In this document: positions 27,645-34,886 of the stretch, piece by piece | Numbering within the stretch: the first letter of the stretch is position 1 | Layout: every line of letters begins with the position of its first letter | Assembly (NCBI RefSeq): GCF_022829725.1 | Contig: NZ_JAKSYG010000053.1 | Location: forward strand, 47,505-111,504 | Source of the DNA: Methylobacterium sp. E-005 | Lineage (GTDB): Bacteria; Pseudomonadota; Alphaproteobacteria; Rhizobiales; Beijerinckiaceae | Reading direction: 5' to 3' | Length of the DNA: 64,000 nt | Made by a program: the position numbers and the translations under genes | Notes under the pieces: model-generated | What the model was told of the DNA's origin: nothing | The model's input: the letters and a program-made list of their open reading frames with translations, nothing else | The model's database searches: none

Positions 27645-28810
27645 AAAGCCTGCGCGTCGCCATCCTGACCCATTCCACCAACCCGCGGGGCGGCGTCGCC
27701 CATGGCCTCGCCCTGGCCGAGGCCCTGTGCGCGCTCGGCCACGAGGCTGTGGTCCATGCCCCCGACCCGTCCGGACGCGGCTTCTTCCGGGAGGCGGCGT
27801 GCCCCACGGTGGCGGTGGCGGCCCGGCCGGTCGCGGGCCCGACGGTCGAGCTCGTGCGCGCGCGCATCGACGATTACCTGCGCCATTTCGCGACGCCAGC
27901 GGCCTGCGACTTCGATGTGTTCCACGCCCATGACGGCATCGGCGGCAACGCCCTTGCCACCCTGAAGCATCGGCGCCTGATCCCGGGCTTCGTCCGCACC
28001 GTCCATCATGTCGATGACTTCGCCGACCCATTGCTGGCGGATTGGCAGGAGCGCGCGATCCGCGAGGCGCGACGCCTGCTCTGCGTCAGCCGGCTCTGGG
28101 CCGACTGGATCCGGGACGAACTCGGCGTGGACGCCGACATCGTCGGGAACGGGGTCGATCTGGCGGCCTATCGGGAGGCGCCGGCCGAGACGGACGCGCT
28201 CGTGCGGGACCGCTGGGGGCTCGGCCCGGGGCCGGTCATCCTGAGCGTCGGCGGCTTCGAGGAGCGGAAGAACACGCTGGGCCTCATCGCGGGCTTCGCG
28301 CGGCTGCAAGCCTGCGTCCCGAGCGCGCAGCTCGTCGTCGCCGGGGGGGCCTCGCTCCTCGACCACGCGGCCTACCGCGCCCGCTGCCGGGCCGCCCTCG
28401 ACGAAGCGGGCCTGACGGTGGGTCGGGGTGCGGCCGTCATCGAGACCGGCCCGGTCCCGCAAGCCGAGATGCCGGCGCTCTACCGGATCGCGGATCTCCT
28501 GGCCTTCCCGTCCTGGACGGAGGGGTTCGGCCTGTGCGTGCTGGAGGCCATGGCGTGCGGCACGCCGGCGATCGTCTCCAACCGAGCGCCTTTCACCGAA
28601 TACCTCGCACCAACCGACGCCTTGTTCGTCAATCCCGCCGCCCCGGACGCCCTCGCCACCGCCATGGCGGCGGCCCTGGTGCCACAGACCCGCGCCCGGC
28701 TGCGGGAGGCCGGCCGCGAACGGGCCGCTGCCCTCTCCTGGCGCGCCTGCGCCGAGCGCCACCACGCGGCCTACACGGCCTGCGCCCGGCGGGAGCCGAT
28801 CCCCGCCTGA
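27641..28810 (+). CDS. MSMEG_0565 family glycosyltransferase
   Basis: A 389-residue GT4-type glycosyltransferase with the GT-B fold. The N-domain shows THSTNPRGGVAHGLALAEAL, and a HAHDGIGGNAL segment precedes the hinge. The C-domain shows LSVGGFEERKNT and the nucleotide-sugar EX7E motif EGFGLCVLE. A hexose donor is likely and the acceptor is unknown. Its constant presence in Nit1C clusters suggests that the end product is glycosylated. ATG 27641 overlaps the AIR-synthase-like stop (ATGA). Confidence 0.9.
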   Translation: MKSLRVAILTHSTNPRGGVAHGLALAEALCALGHEAVVHAPDPSGRGFFREAACPTVAVAARPVAGPTVELVRARIDDYLRHFATPAACDFDVFHAHDGIGGNALATLKHRRLIPGFVRTVHHVDDFADPLLADWQERAIREARRLLCVSRLWADWIRDELGVDADIVGNGVDLAAYREAPAETDALVRDRWGLGPGPVILSVGGFEERKNTLGLIAGFARLQACVPSAQLVVAGGASLLDHAAYRARCRAALDEAGLTVGRGAAVIETGPVPQAEMPALYRIADLLAFPSWTEGFGLCVLEAMACGTPAIVSNRAPFTEYLAPTDALFVNPAAPDALATAMAAALVPQTRARLREAGRERAAALSWRACAERHHAAYTACARREPIPA

Positions 28811-28848
28811 ACCCGCCCATCGTTCCGAACCGTCACGGAGTTGGCGCC

Positions 28849-30117
28849 ATGACCTCCCCGATCCGTCACGTCCCCGTCGCCATCGTGGGCGGCGGTCAGG
28901 CCGGCCTCTCAGTCAGCTACCACCTCACGCAGCGCGGCATCGACCATCTCGTGTTCGAGAAGCACAAGGCCGCCCACACCTGGGCGACCCAGCGCTGGGA
29001 CTCATTCTGCCTCGTCACGCCGAACTGGCAATGCGACCTGCCGGGCCATCCCTATGACGGGCCGGACCCGGACGGGTTCATGAGGAAGGACGAGATCGTC
29101 GCCTATCTCAAGGCTTTCGTCGCCGCGGTGAAGCCGCCGATCCATGAGGGCGTTGCGGTCACCCGCGCGGTGCGGCGCGTGGACGGCGTGTTCGCGGTCC
29201 AGACCACGGAGGGCGAGTACACGGCCGACGAGATCGTCGTCGCCTCGGGCGGCTACCACACTCCGATCATCCCACGGATGGCCGCGGCGCTGCCTGGCAC
29301 GATCACGCAGATCCACTCGAACCAGTACCGCAACCCAGCCCAGCTGCCGGACGGCGCCGTGCTGGTCGTCGGCTCCGGGCAGTCGGGCGCGCAGATCGCC
29401 GAGGACCTGCACCTCGCCGGGCGGACGGTGCACCTCGCGGTGGGCGACGCGCCCCGCTGCGCCCGCTTCTACCGCGGGCGCGACGTCGTCACGTGGCTCG
29501 CCGATATGGGCTACTACGAGATGACCGTCGAGAACCATCCGCTGCGCGACGGCGTCCGCGACAACACCAACCACTACGTGACCGGCCGCGACGGCGGACG
29601 CGACATCGACCTGCGCCGCTTCGCCACTGAGGGCATGCAGCTCTACGGCGTGCTGGAGGATTACGCCGACGGCGCACTCCGCTTCCGCGACAGCCTCAAG
29701 CGCGCGCTCGATCAGGCCGACCGGACCTACAACAGCATCAACGCGGCCATCGACGCCTACATTGCCGAGAACGGCATCGCGGCGCCGGAGCAGGCGCCCT
29801 ACATCCCGGTCTGGGAGCCGGGCGCGCCCGTCACCGCGCTCCCCCTCGACGGCTCGGGCATCACCAGCCTCGTCTGGTGCATCGGCTTCACGCCGGATTT
29901 CCGGTGGCTCGACGCCTCCGTGTTCAACGGCGCGGGCCATCCCAAGCACCGGCGCGGCGTGACCGTTGAGGCCGGCATCTCCTTCATCGGCCTGCCCTGG
30001 CTGAACACCTGGGGCTCCGGCCGCTTCGGGGCGGTCGGCCGCGATGCCGAATACCTTGCGCAGGTGATCCAGACACGCCTCAGCGCGGGGGCCGCTGCCA
30101 TGAAGGTCGCGGTCTGA
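28849..30117 (+). CDS. MSMEG_0569 family flavin-dependent oxidoreductase
   Basis: A 422-residue FAD/NADPH enzyme resembling flavin monooxygenases. Two Rossmann motifs are visible: FAD site IVGGGQAGLSVSYHL near the N-terminus and NADPH site VVGSGQSGAQIAEDL near residue 180. FCLVTPNWQCDLPG follows the first. It would oxygenate or reduce a nitrogen- or sulfur-containing intermediate; the substrate is unknown. GGAG lies 8 bases before the ATG, and the gene is 38 bp behind the glycosyltransferase. It is the last clear member of the cluster. Confidence 0.92.
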   Translation: MTSPIRHVPVAIVGGGQAGLSVSYHLTQRGIDHLVFEKHKAAHTWATQRWDSFCLVTPNWQCDLPGHPYDGPDPDGFMRKDEIVAYLKAFVAAVKPPIHEGVAVTRAVRRVDGVFAVQTTEGEYTADEIVVASGGYHTPIIPRMAAALPGTITQIHSNQYRNPAQLPDGAVLVVGSGQSGAQIAEDLHLAGRTVHLAVGDAPRCARFYRGRDVVTWLADMGYYEMTVENHPLRDGVRDNTNHYVTGRDGGRDIDLRRFATEGMQLYGVLEDYADGALRFRDSLKRALDQADRTYNSINAAIDAYIAENGIAAPEQAPYIPVWEPGAPVTALPLDGSGITSLVWCIGFTPDFRWLDASVFNGAGHPKHRRGVTVEAGISFIGLPWLNTWGSGRFGAVGRDAEYLAQVIQTRLSAGAAAMKVAV

Positions 30118-30251
30118 GGCCGGCTGGCCCGTGCTGTCCGCGCAACACCCACTCATCTCCTGTATTATTCTCTATTTTTATAAGTAGACTCGTAGATCAG
30201 ACGTGACATCATCGAGATGTTCTTGGAAATGCATGCAGATTGATCGCATTT

Positions 30252-30260
30252 CCATACAAG
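30252..30260 (+). promoter_or_regulatory. Extra copy of the CCATACAA box
   Basis: CCATACAAG lies 93 bp before the outer-membrane protein gene and matches the MocR-type boxes at 23166-23183 at eight of nine positions. It stands in an AT-rich gap (30118-30352), as a single copy, so chance is possible. Confidence 0.35.
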
Positions 30261-30352
30261 CAGACTTGATCGGAAAACCAGAACTCCGACGACATCTCCG
30301 CTGGGGCAACCCGGCGAACGACAGCGCGCGGGCTGCGGACAGGGGAATGCGG

Positions 30353-31363
30353 ATGCTGAACAGGATCACGGCCACGCTCGCGGGTGGCGCGGCGCTCGCC
30401 TTGAGCGCGACCGCCGCCTTCGCGCAATCGACCACGGTTCCGGGCGAGCAGGTCGGCCTCGCCGCCGGCGCGCCGCTGCCGGAGGGCCTCTATGCCGTGG
30501 ATACCTTCACGTACCGCCGCACGGACCAGCCGTTCTCGCCGGACACCTCGGTCAACGTCCCGTTCCTGCTCTGGGCGACCCCGCTGATGCCGCTCGGCGG
30601 CCGCATCGAGGCCCTCGTGGCGCAGCCCACCGTGTTCGCCTTCACGCGCAACGCCGCCGGCCAGGGCAACAAGGACATCTCGATCAATGTCGGCACGTTG
30701 CTCGCCGGCATCTGGGCCTTCGATCTCGGCGGCAACTTTGGCGTGAGCTTCCTCGGCGGCGTCCATCTGAACGATCTGGATGCCGGGCGCGGCTCGCTGT
30801 TCAGCGGCGCCTTCGCGCCGAACCCGCGGGTGCCGGGCGGCCTCAGCCCGGTCGGGACGCCGGTCCTGCCGCAATTCTCCTCGAACACCTACCGCTTCGG
30901 CGTCGCCGGCAGCTACACCGGCGACGGCTGGGACATCACCGCCAACCTGACCGCCAATATCTACGATTCGCCCGGGCGCTTCGGCGGCCTCGTGGGCTCG
31001 GCGATCGGCCCGCTGCGTCTGTCGGATGCGCTCAACATCGACCTGACCGCGACCAAGAAGTTCGGCAATTTCGAGATCGGCCCGGTCGCCTACGGCACCT
31101 ACAATTTCGATATCAGCCAGTACAGCGCGGCGGCCGGCAACCGTGGCCGGTTCGCCATCGGCGGCTTGATTGGCTACGACTTCAAGACCTTCACCGTCCA
31201 GGCCTACGTCGCCCGGGACGTCGTGACCGGCGCGACCTATCAGAACGCCTTCGGCCGGACCCGCGATAACTACTCGACGGATGGCTGGGTGCGGTTCATC
31301 ATCCCGCTCTACACGCCGCCCGCGGCCGCACCGGTCGTGGCACCGCTGGTGCGCAAGGGCTGA
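30353..31363 (+). CDS. SphA-family outer-membrane transporter
   Basis: A 336-residue outer-membrane beta-barrel of the phenol-degradation MetA/SphA family (Phenol_MetA_deg), assumed to admit small hydrophobic compounds. A Sec signal ends ALSATAAFAQS. The mature protein alternates aromatic and glycine-rich strands (GVSFLGGVHLND, YRFGVAGSYTGDGWDIT, FEIGPVAYGTYNFD) and ends after FIIPLY with a proline-alanine tail. ATG 30353 is preferred because AGGGG is 7 bases before it; ATG 30347 is too close to that site. It follows the Nit1C operon on the same strand with its own AT-rich leader. Confidence 0.8.
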   Translation: MLNRITATLAGGAALALSATAAFAQSTTVPGEQVGLAAGAPLPEGLYAVDTFTYRRTDQPFSPDTSVNVPFLLWATPLMPLGGRIEALVAQPTVFAFTRNAAGQGNKDISINVGTLLAGIWAFDLGGNFGVSFLGGVHLNDLDAGRGSLFSGAFAPNPRVPGGLSPVGTPVLPQFSSNTYRFGVAGSYTGDGWDITANLTANIYDSPGRFGGLVGSAIGPLRLSDALNIDLTATKKFGNFEIGPVAYGTYNFDISQYSAAAGNRGRFAIGGLIGYDFKTFTVQAYVARDVVTGATYQNAFGRTRDNYSTDGWVRFIIPLYTPPAAAPVVAPLVRKG

Positions 31364-31452
31364 GCGGACAGGAACACGCGCCGCGACCCGTTGGGGCTCG
31401 CGGCTCCGACAGGATCGAAGTGCAAATCCTTCCCAGGGTCTTCGCTTCGACA

Positions 31453-31506
31453 GGGGCCGAGCGGCCCGGTCTCAACAGCTAAACCCGCTCGGCCCCGCCT
31501 TTCTTC
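31453..31506 (+). terminator. Rho-independent terminator
   Basis: Perfect 12-base arms GGGGCCGAGCGG (31453-31464) and CCGCTCGGCCCC (31485-31496) enclose a 20-base loop and are followed by GCCTTTCTTC. It lies 90 bp after the outer-membrane protein stop and probably ends its transcript. Confidence 0.75.
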
Positions 31507-31626
31507 ATCGGGTCGCCACGAACACGACACCGCAGGGTGGCGGACTCATCGTTGATCCCGCCCGATCCCTCATCCTGACATTCCGGCCGACGTGCCCGCG
31601 CCGGCGAGCCCCGGAGGCGGGCTTCA

Positions 31627-31660
31627 GGGCGTGAGGGCCATCGGGATAGCCCTCACGCCC
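31627..31660. repeat. Perfect 12-bp inverted repeat
   Basis: GGGCGTGAGGGC (31627-31638) and GCCCTCACGCCC (31649-31660) around a 10-base loop form a very stable hairpin, extendable by the GCTT/AAGC ends. No T-run follows on either side. It may be a second terminator, an mRNA-stability element or part of a dispersed repeat. Confidence 0.5.
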
Positions 31661-32080
31661 AAGCTGCGCTCCGATACCGTCGGATGCCGTGGGGATCGGG
31701 CATCCGCTCAGGGACCTCCAGGTCCGAGGGTCAGGACAGGGACCGTCCAGGACGAGGCTCGGCGGCTCCGCGCGTCGATCGCGTGCTCAGTCCGGAGGCT
31801 GCCTGCTCATCACTCCAAGCCTCTCCACGCCGCGCTCGCCACGTCACACTGTGCTGGTTGCGTTGAGGCGAAAGACCGTTCCCCCCCGCGCCGAGAGGCC
31901 CGCGTCGCCCCTGGTCGGGGATGGCGGGACCGGTGGCTGGGGCATCTGAGGCGGAGCCGCGCTGCCGCGCCGGGCCCCGTTCGCGTGACATTGAGCACCG
32001 GTTTTCCCACTTGATCTCACCACAATTTAGTCGTGTGCTATCTGTGGTTGCATAAAGACCGATTTGGGGGGATCAGGCCG

Positions 32081-32689
32081 ATGCGGATATCGGGACGCGC
32101 GCGCGCCCATCCGAGGCACGATGAGGTGGAAACAGTTCTCGACGACGCCGAGACGGTGGGGCGCTGGCAGATCGACATGCGCCGGGGCGTCGTGATCGCC
32201 GATCCCATCGTCGCCCTGCTGTTCGGCTTCACCCCGGAGTTCGGCGCAGCAGGCATCCCGTTCGAGACGTTCAACGGCGGCGTCCACCCGGATGACCGTG
32301 CGCACGTCATGGAGCACATCCTCGGATGCGCGGAGGCCGGTGGGTGGTTCATCGCTGAACACCGGGTCTGCTCGGCGGACGGCCGGATCCGCCGGATCCT
32401 GGCCCGCGGGACGTTCGATCCGGACGCGACCGGCACCGTGGTGGCGGGCCGCGGCATCGTGATGGATATCACGCAGGGCGACACCTGCGACGATCCGCTC
32501 GTCGCCTCGCGGAGAGCCCAGGCGACGCTGCCGCTGGAGCATGTCGTGGACCTCGTTCTGGCCAGCTATCGCACCCTCAAGGATCTGGGGGAGCCCAAGG
32601 CCCTGGCCCTGACGGAAACGCTGCTGATGGAGCTCGGCTTCAGCTTGGCCCGTGCGCAGGTGCAGGCCCGGCTCGCCCAGTTGCATTGA
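32081..32689 (+). CDS. PAS-domain signalling protein
   Basis: A 202-residue soluble protein with one PAS_3-type fold (about 20-145): VGRWQIDMRRGVVIADPIVALLFGF, the HPDD motif GGVHPDDRAHV, EHRVCSADGRIRRILARGTF and GRGIVMDIT. It has no kinase, GGDEF or HTH domain, so it probably acts through a partner, or as a single-domain sensor of the kind abundant in Methylobacterium. The C-terminal 50 residues are helical. ATG 32081 is chosen; an upstream in-frame ATG at 32033 would add 16 atypical residues. Confidence 0.78.
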   Translation: MRISGRARAHPRHDEVETVLDDAETVGRWQIDMRRGVVIADPIVALLFGFTPEFGAAGIPFETFNGGVHPDDRAHVMEHILGCAEAGGWFIAEHRVCSADGRIRRILARGTFDPDATGTVVAGRGIVMDITQGDTCDDPLVASRRAQATLPLEHVVDLVLASYRTLKDLGEPKALALTETLLMELGFSLARAQVQARLAQLH

Positions 32690-33138
32690 CCGGGTCGGCC
32701 GTGCGGCCCTGATACGTCAGGCCAGGCCCACACGGTATTGCCGGAGCGGCGTCGGCCGCCGCATCGTCGCGGGCACCCCGGAGGCGATCGCCCGGCAGCG
32801 AGACCCGGTTCCGGTCAGGCGCCGCGGACGGGCTGGAGACCTTCGTGGACGCGGTCGTGCCGATCCTGCAGCGGCACGGCCTGTTCCAGCACGACGATGC
32901 GGGCACGACCTTGCGCGACCAACTTGGGCTGGCGCGGCCGCCGAGCCGCTTTGCCGCCGCTGAGGCCTCGCTCTCAGCCTCAGGCGGTGGGGGTATCAAA
33001 GCGACACGTCACGGGCCGCGATACCGCAGCCGGATGAGGCGCGGGTCCCCTCCCCGTGCGGGACAGGGGGGCACGTTGCGCCCTCCGGTCAGCCTCCGTG
33101 GTCCGCTCGGATCCGGGACCACGGGTGCCCCACCCACC
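32690..33138. other. Gap holding a monooxygenase remnant
   Basis: Apart from the decayed gene at about 32755-32975, no gene is supported. The 3' part (32980-33138) is the downstream region of the convergent M20 gene; no T-run terminator was seen. Confidence 0.4.
32755..32975 (+). pseudogene. Fragment of an LLM-class flavin monooxygenase
   Basis: Two pieces in different frames match the C-terminus of NtaA/SnaA/DmoA-type FMN-dependent monooxygenases: RRIVAGTPEAIARQ near 32757-32800, then FRSGAADGLETFVDAVVPIL and RHGLFQHDDAGTTLRDQLGL from about 32810. The linking residues are missing and the N-terminal 350 or so residues are absent, so this is a relic. Confidence 0.6.
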
Positions 33139-34557
33139 TCACGCCAGCGACATGCGCAGCGGCGGCTCGACCTCCGGGGGCAGCGGCGAGACGTAGCCGG
33201 CCGCGCCCCGCCGCCGGGCGAGCTCGGCCTTGGCGGCCTCGCGCAGGCCCGCATCGGTGAGTGCCAGGGTCCCGGTGGCCGCCATCGCCTTGGCGACCTG
33301 CACCATCGCCTTGTGGGCGGCGGGGGTCTTGCCCTGCGCCACCACCTGCCACGTGTGGAACGGCGTGCCCACCGCCACGGTCGGCGCGTGTGCCTGCACG
33401 GTCGGCACGACCCAGCTCACGTCGCCCACATCGGTCGAGCCGATCGCGGGGTTGCGCGGGGCGTCGAGGGGCACGAGGAAATCCGCGAGCGGCGCCTCGG
33501 TGCGCGGCATCCCGATGGCGCGGAAGACGGCGTCGATGTCGCCGTCGCTGAGGGTCGCCCGGATCTGGTCGGCGAAATCCCGGTCGGCGTCGTCGAAGGG
33601 CGGCGGGCCCAGCTCCTCCATCACCCCGTGGAGCGCCTGCTCCAGCGGCGTGTTGCCCAGGAGGTTCGACACGGCGCTCACGATCCGCACCTCGACCTCG
33701 GTCTCGGTCATCAGGGCGGCGCCCTGCGCGACCTTCTTCACCCGCTCGACCAGTGCCAGCATGCCGGGCAGGTCGCGGGCGCGGATCGAGTAGCGCACCC
33801 GCGCCTGCGCCTGCACGACGTTCGGCGCGATGCCGCCGGCGTCGAGATAGGCGTAGTGCACCCGCGCGTCCGAGGGCATGTGCTCGCGCATGTAGTTCAC
33901 GCCGACGCTCATCAGCTCCACGGCATCGAGCGCCGAGCGCCCGAGATGCGGCGCCGCCGCCGCGTGGGCGGTCCGCCCGGTGAAGGTGAAATCCGCCCGG
34001 GTGTTGGCGAGCGCGGCGGGCGGTGCGACCTCCCAGAAGCTCGCCGGGTGCCAGGTGATGGCGATGTCGGCATCCGCGAAGGCGCCGGCCCGGACCATGA
34101 AGGCCTTGGCGGCCCCGCCCTCCTCGGCCGGGCAGCCGTAATAGCGCACGCGGCCGGGTGTGCCGGTCTCGGCGAGCCAGTCCTTGACCGCGGTGGCGGC
34201 GAGCAGGGCCGCCGAGCCGAGGAGGTTGTGGCCGCAGCCATGCCCGTGGCCGCCCGCCTCGATCGGCCGATGCGCGGCCACGCCCGCCTCCTGCGACAGG
34301 CCGGGCAGCGCGTCGTACTCGCCGAGGAACGCGATGACCGGACCACCCTCCCCCGCCTCGCCCATCACCGCGGTGGGAATGCCAGCGACCTGCTCGGTGA
34401 CCCGGAAGCCCTGATGGCGCAGCTCGGCGACGTGCTCGGCGCAGGAGCGTGCTTCCGTGTAGCAGACCTCCGGCATGCCCCAGACCCGCTCGGACAGGAC
34501 GATCAGCCGCTCCCTCTGCGCGTCGACGTGGCGCCACACGGCGTTGCGGTTGTCCAT
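33139..34557 (-). CDS. M20 family amidohydrolase, AbgB-like
   Basis: A 472-residue metal-dependent amidohydrolase of the M20D group, close to p-aminobenzoyl-glutamate hydrolase subunit B. The metal-site segments are GHGHGCGHNLLG, YGCPAEEGG and TWHP. The dimerisation-domain region TGRTAHAAAAPHLG follows, and STDVGDVSWVVPT lies near the end. It cleaves an N-acyl amino acid or similar amide. It is divergent from a peptide-type ABC importer 330 bp away, which may deliver its substrate. It is cytosolic with no signal peptide. Confidence 0.9.
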   Translation of the reverse strand: MDNRNAVWRHVDAQRERLIVLSERVWGMPEVCYTEARSCAEHVAELRHQGFRVTEQVAGIPTAVMGEAGEGGPVIAFLGEYDALPGLSQEAGVAAHRPIEAGGHGHGCGHNLLGSAALLAATAVKDWLAETGTPGRVRYYGCPAEEGGAAKAFMVRAGAFADADIAITWHPASFWEVAPPAALANTRADFTFTGRTAHAAAAPHLGRSALDAVELMSVGVNYMREHMPSDARVHYAYLDAGGIAPNVVQAQARVRYSIRARDLPGMLALVERVKKVAQGAALMTETEVEVRIVSAVSNLLGNTPLEQALHGVMEELGPPPFDDADRDFADQIRATLSDGDIDAVFRAIGMPRTEAPLADFLVPLDAPRNPAIGSTDVGDVSWVVPTVQAHAPTVAVGTPFHTWQVVAQGKTPAAHKAMVQVAKAMAATGTLALTDAGLREAAKAELARRRGAAGYVSPLPPEVEPPLRMSLA

Positions 34558-34615
34558 CGTGTCGTCTCCGAAAAGGCTGCCGGCCGGCTTCGCGCCACCA
34601 GAGCGGGCCCCGCGC

Positions 34616-34705
34616 CGTCATCGCGAGCGCAGCGAAGCGACCCAGGGTAGCGCGACCTCGGCGAGGATAGCGCCGCTGGATTGCTTCGCTCTGCTCGCAA
34701 TGACG
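34616..34705. repeat. REP-like palindromic interspersed element
   Basis: The left arm CGTCATCGCGAGCGCAGCGA (from 34616) and the right arm ending CTCTGCTCGCAATGACG (to 34705) are imperfect inverse copies of about 30 bases, each carrying the GAGC-GAAGC-CCAG core, around a 30-base centre. Elements of this appearance are scattered between genes in many Hyphomicrobiales genomes. Only one copy was noticed here. Confidence 0.7.
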
Positions 34706-34816
34706 GGGGTGCGGCGCCCCGCGCGGAAAGCGGTATCGGACGTCTCGGCATGCACCACCTAGGCCATGCGGCTGTGTGGAACAGGCGTTCGCGACACGTT
34801 TCGATTGAACCGTCAC

Positions 34817-34832
34817 TGGCCCGCCCCTTGCC
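34817..34832 (+). promoter_or_regulatory. Possible sigma-54 promoter of the second importer
   Basis: TGGCCCG-CCCC-TTGCC keeps the GG-N10-GC spacing and the TTGC of an RpoN promoter, with one -24 mismatch (C for A). It lies 55 bp before the binding-protein start. In such GC-rich DNA a chance match is quite possible. Confidence 0.4.
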
Positions 34833-34886
34833 AAGGCCGTCCCCGGAATGGTGCTGTGCCGATCGCGGCGACAACCAGGGATGATC

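Larger units (their letters stand above)
31364..32080. other. Intergenic region with two hairpins
   Basis: Besides the terminator and the second hairpin listed separately, no gene is supported here. The last 60 bases before 32081 are AT-richer and probably hold the promoter of the PAS-domain gene. Confidence 0.5.
34558..34886. other. Divergent control region with a mobile-type repeat
   Basis: The gap contains a palindromic interspersed repeat, a TGCACC-N5-GG sequence at 34751-34763 that is half of an NtrC-type site, and a sigma-54-like promoter. No gene is seen. Confidence 0.5.
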
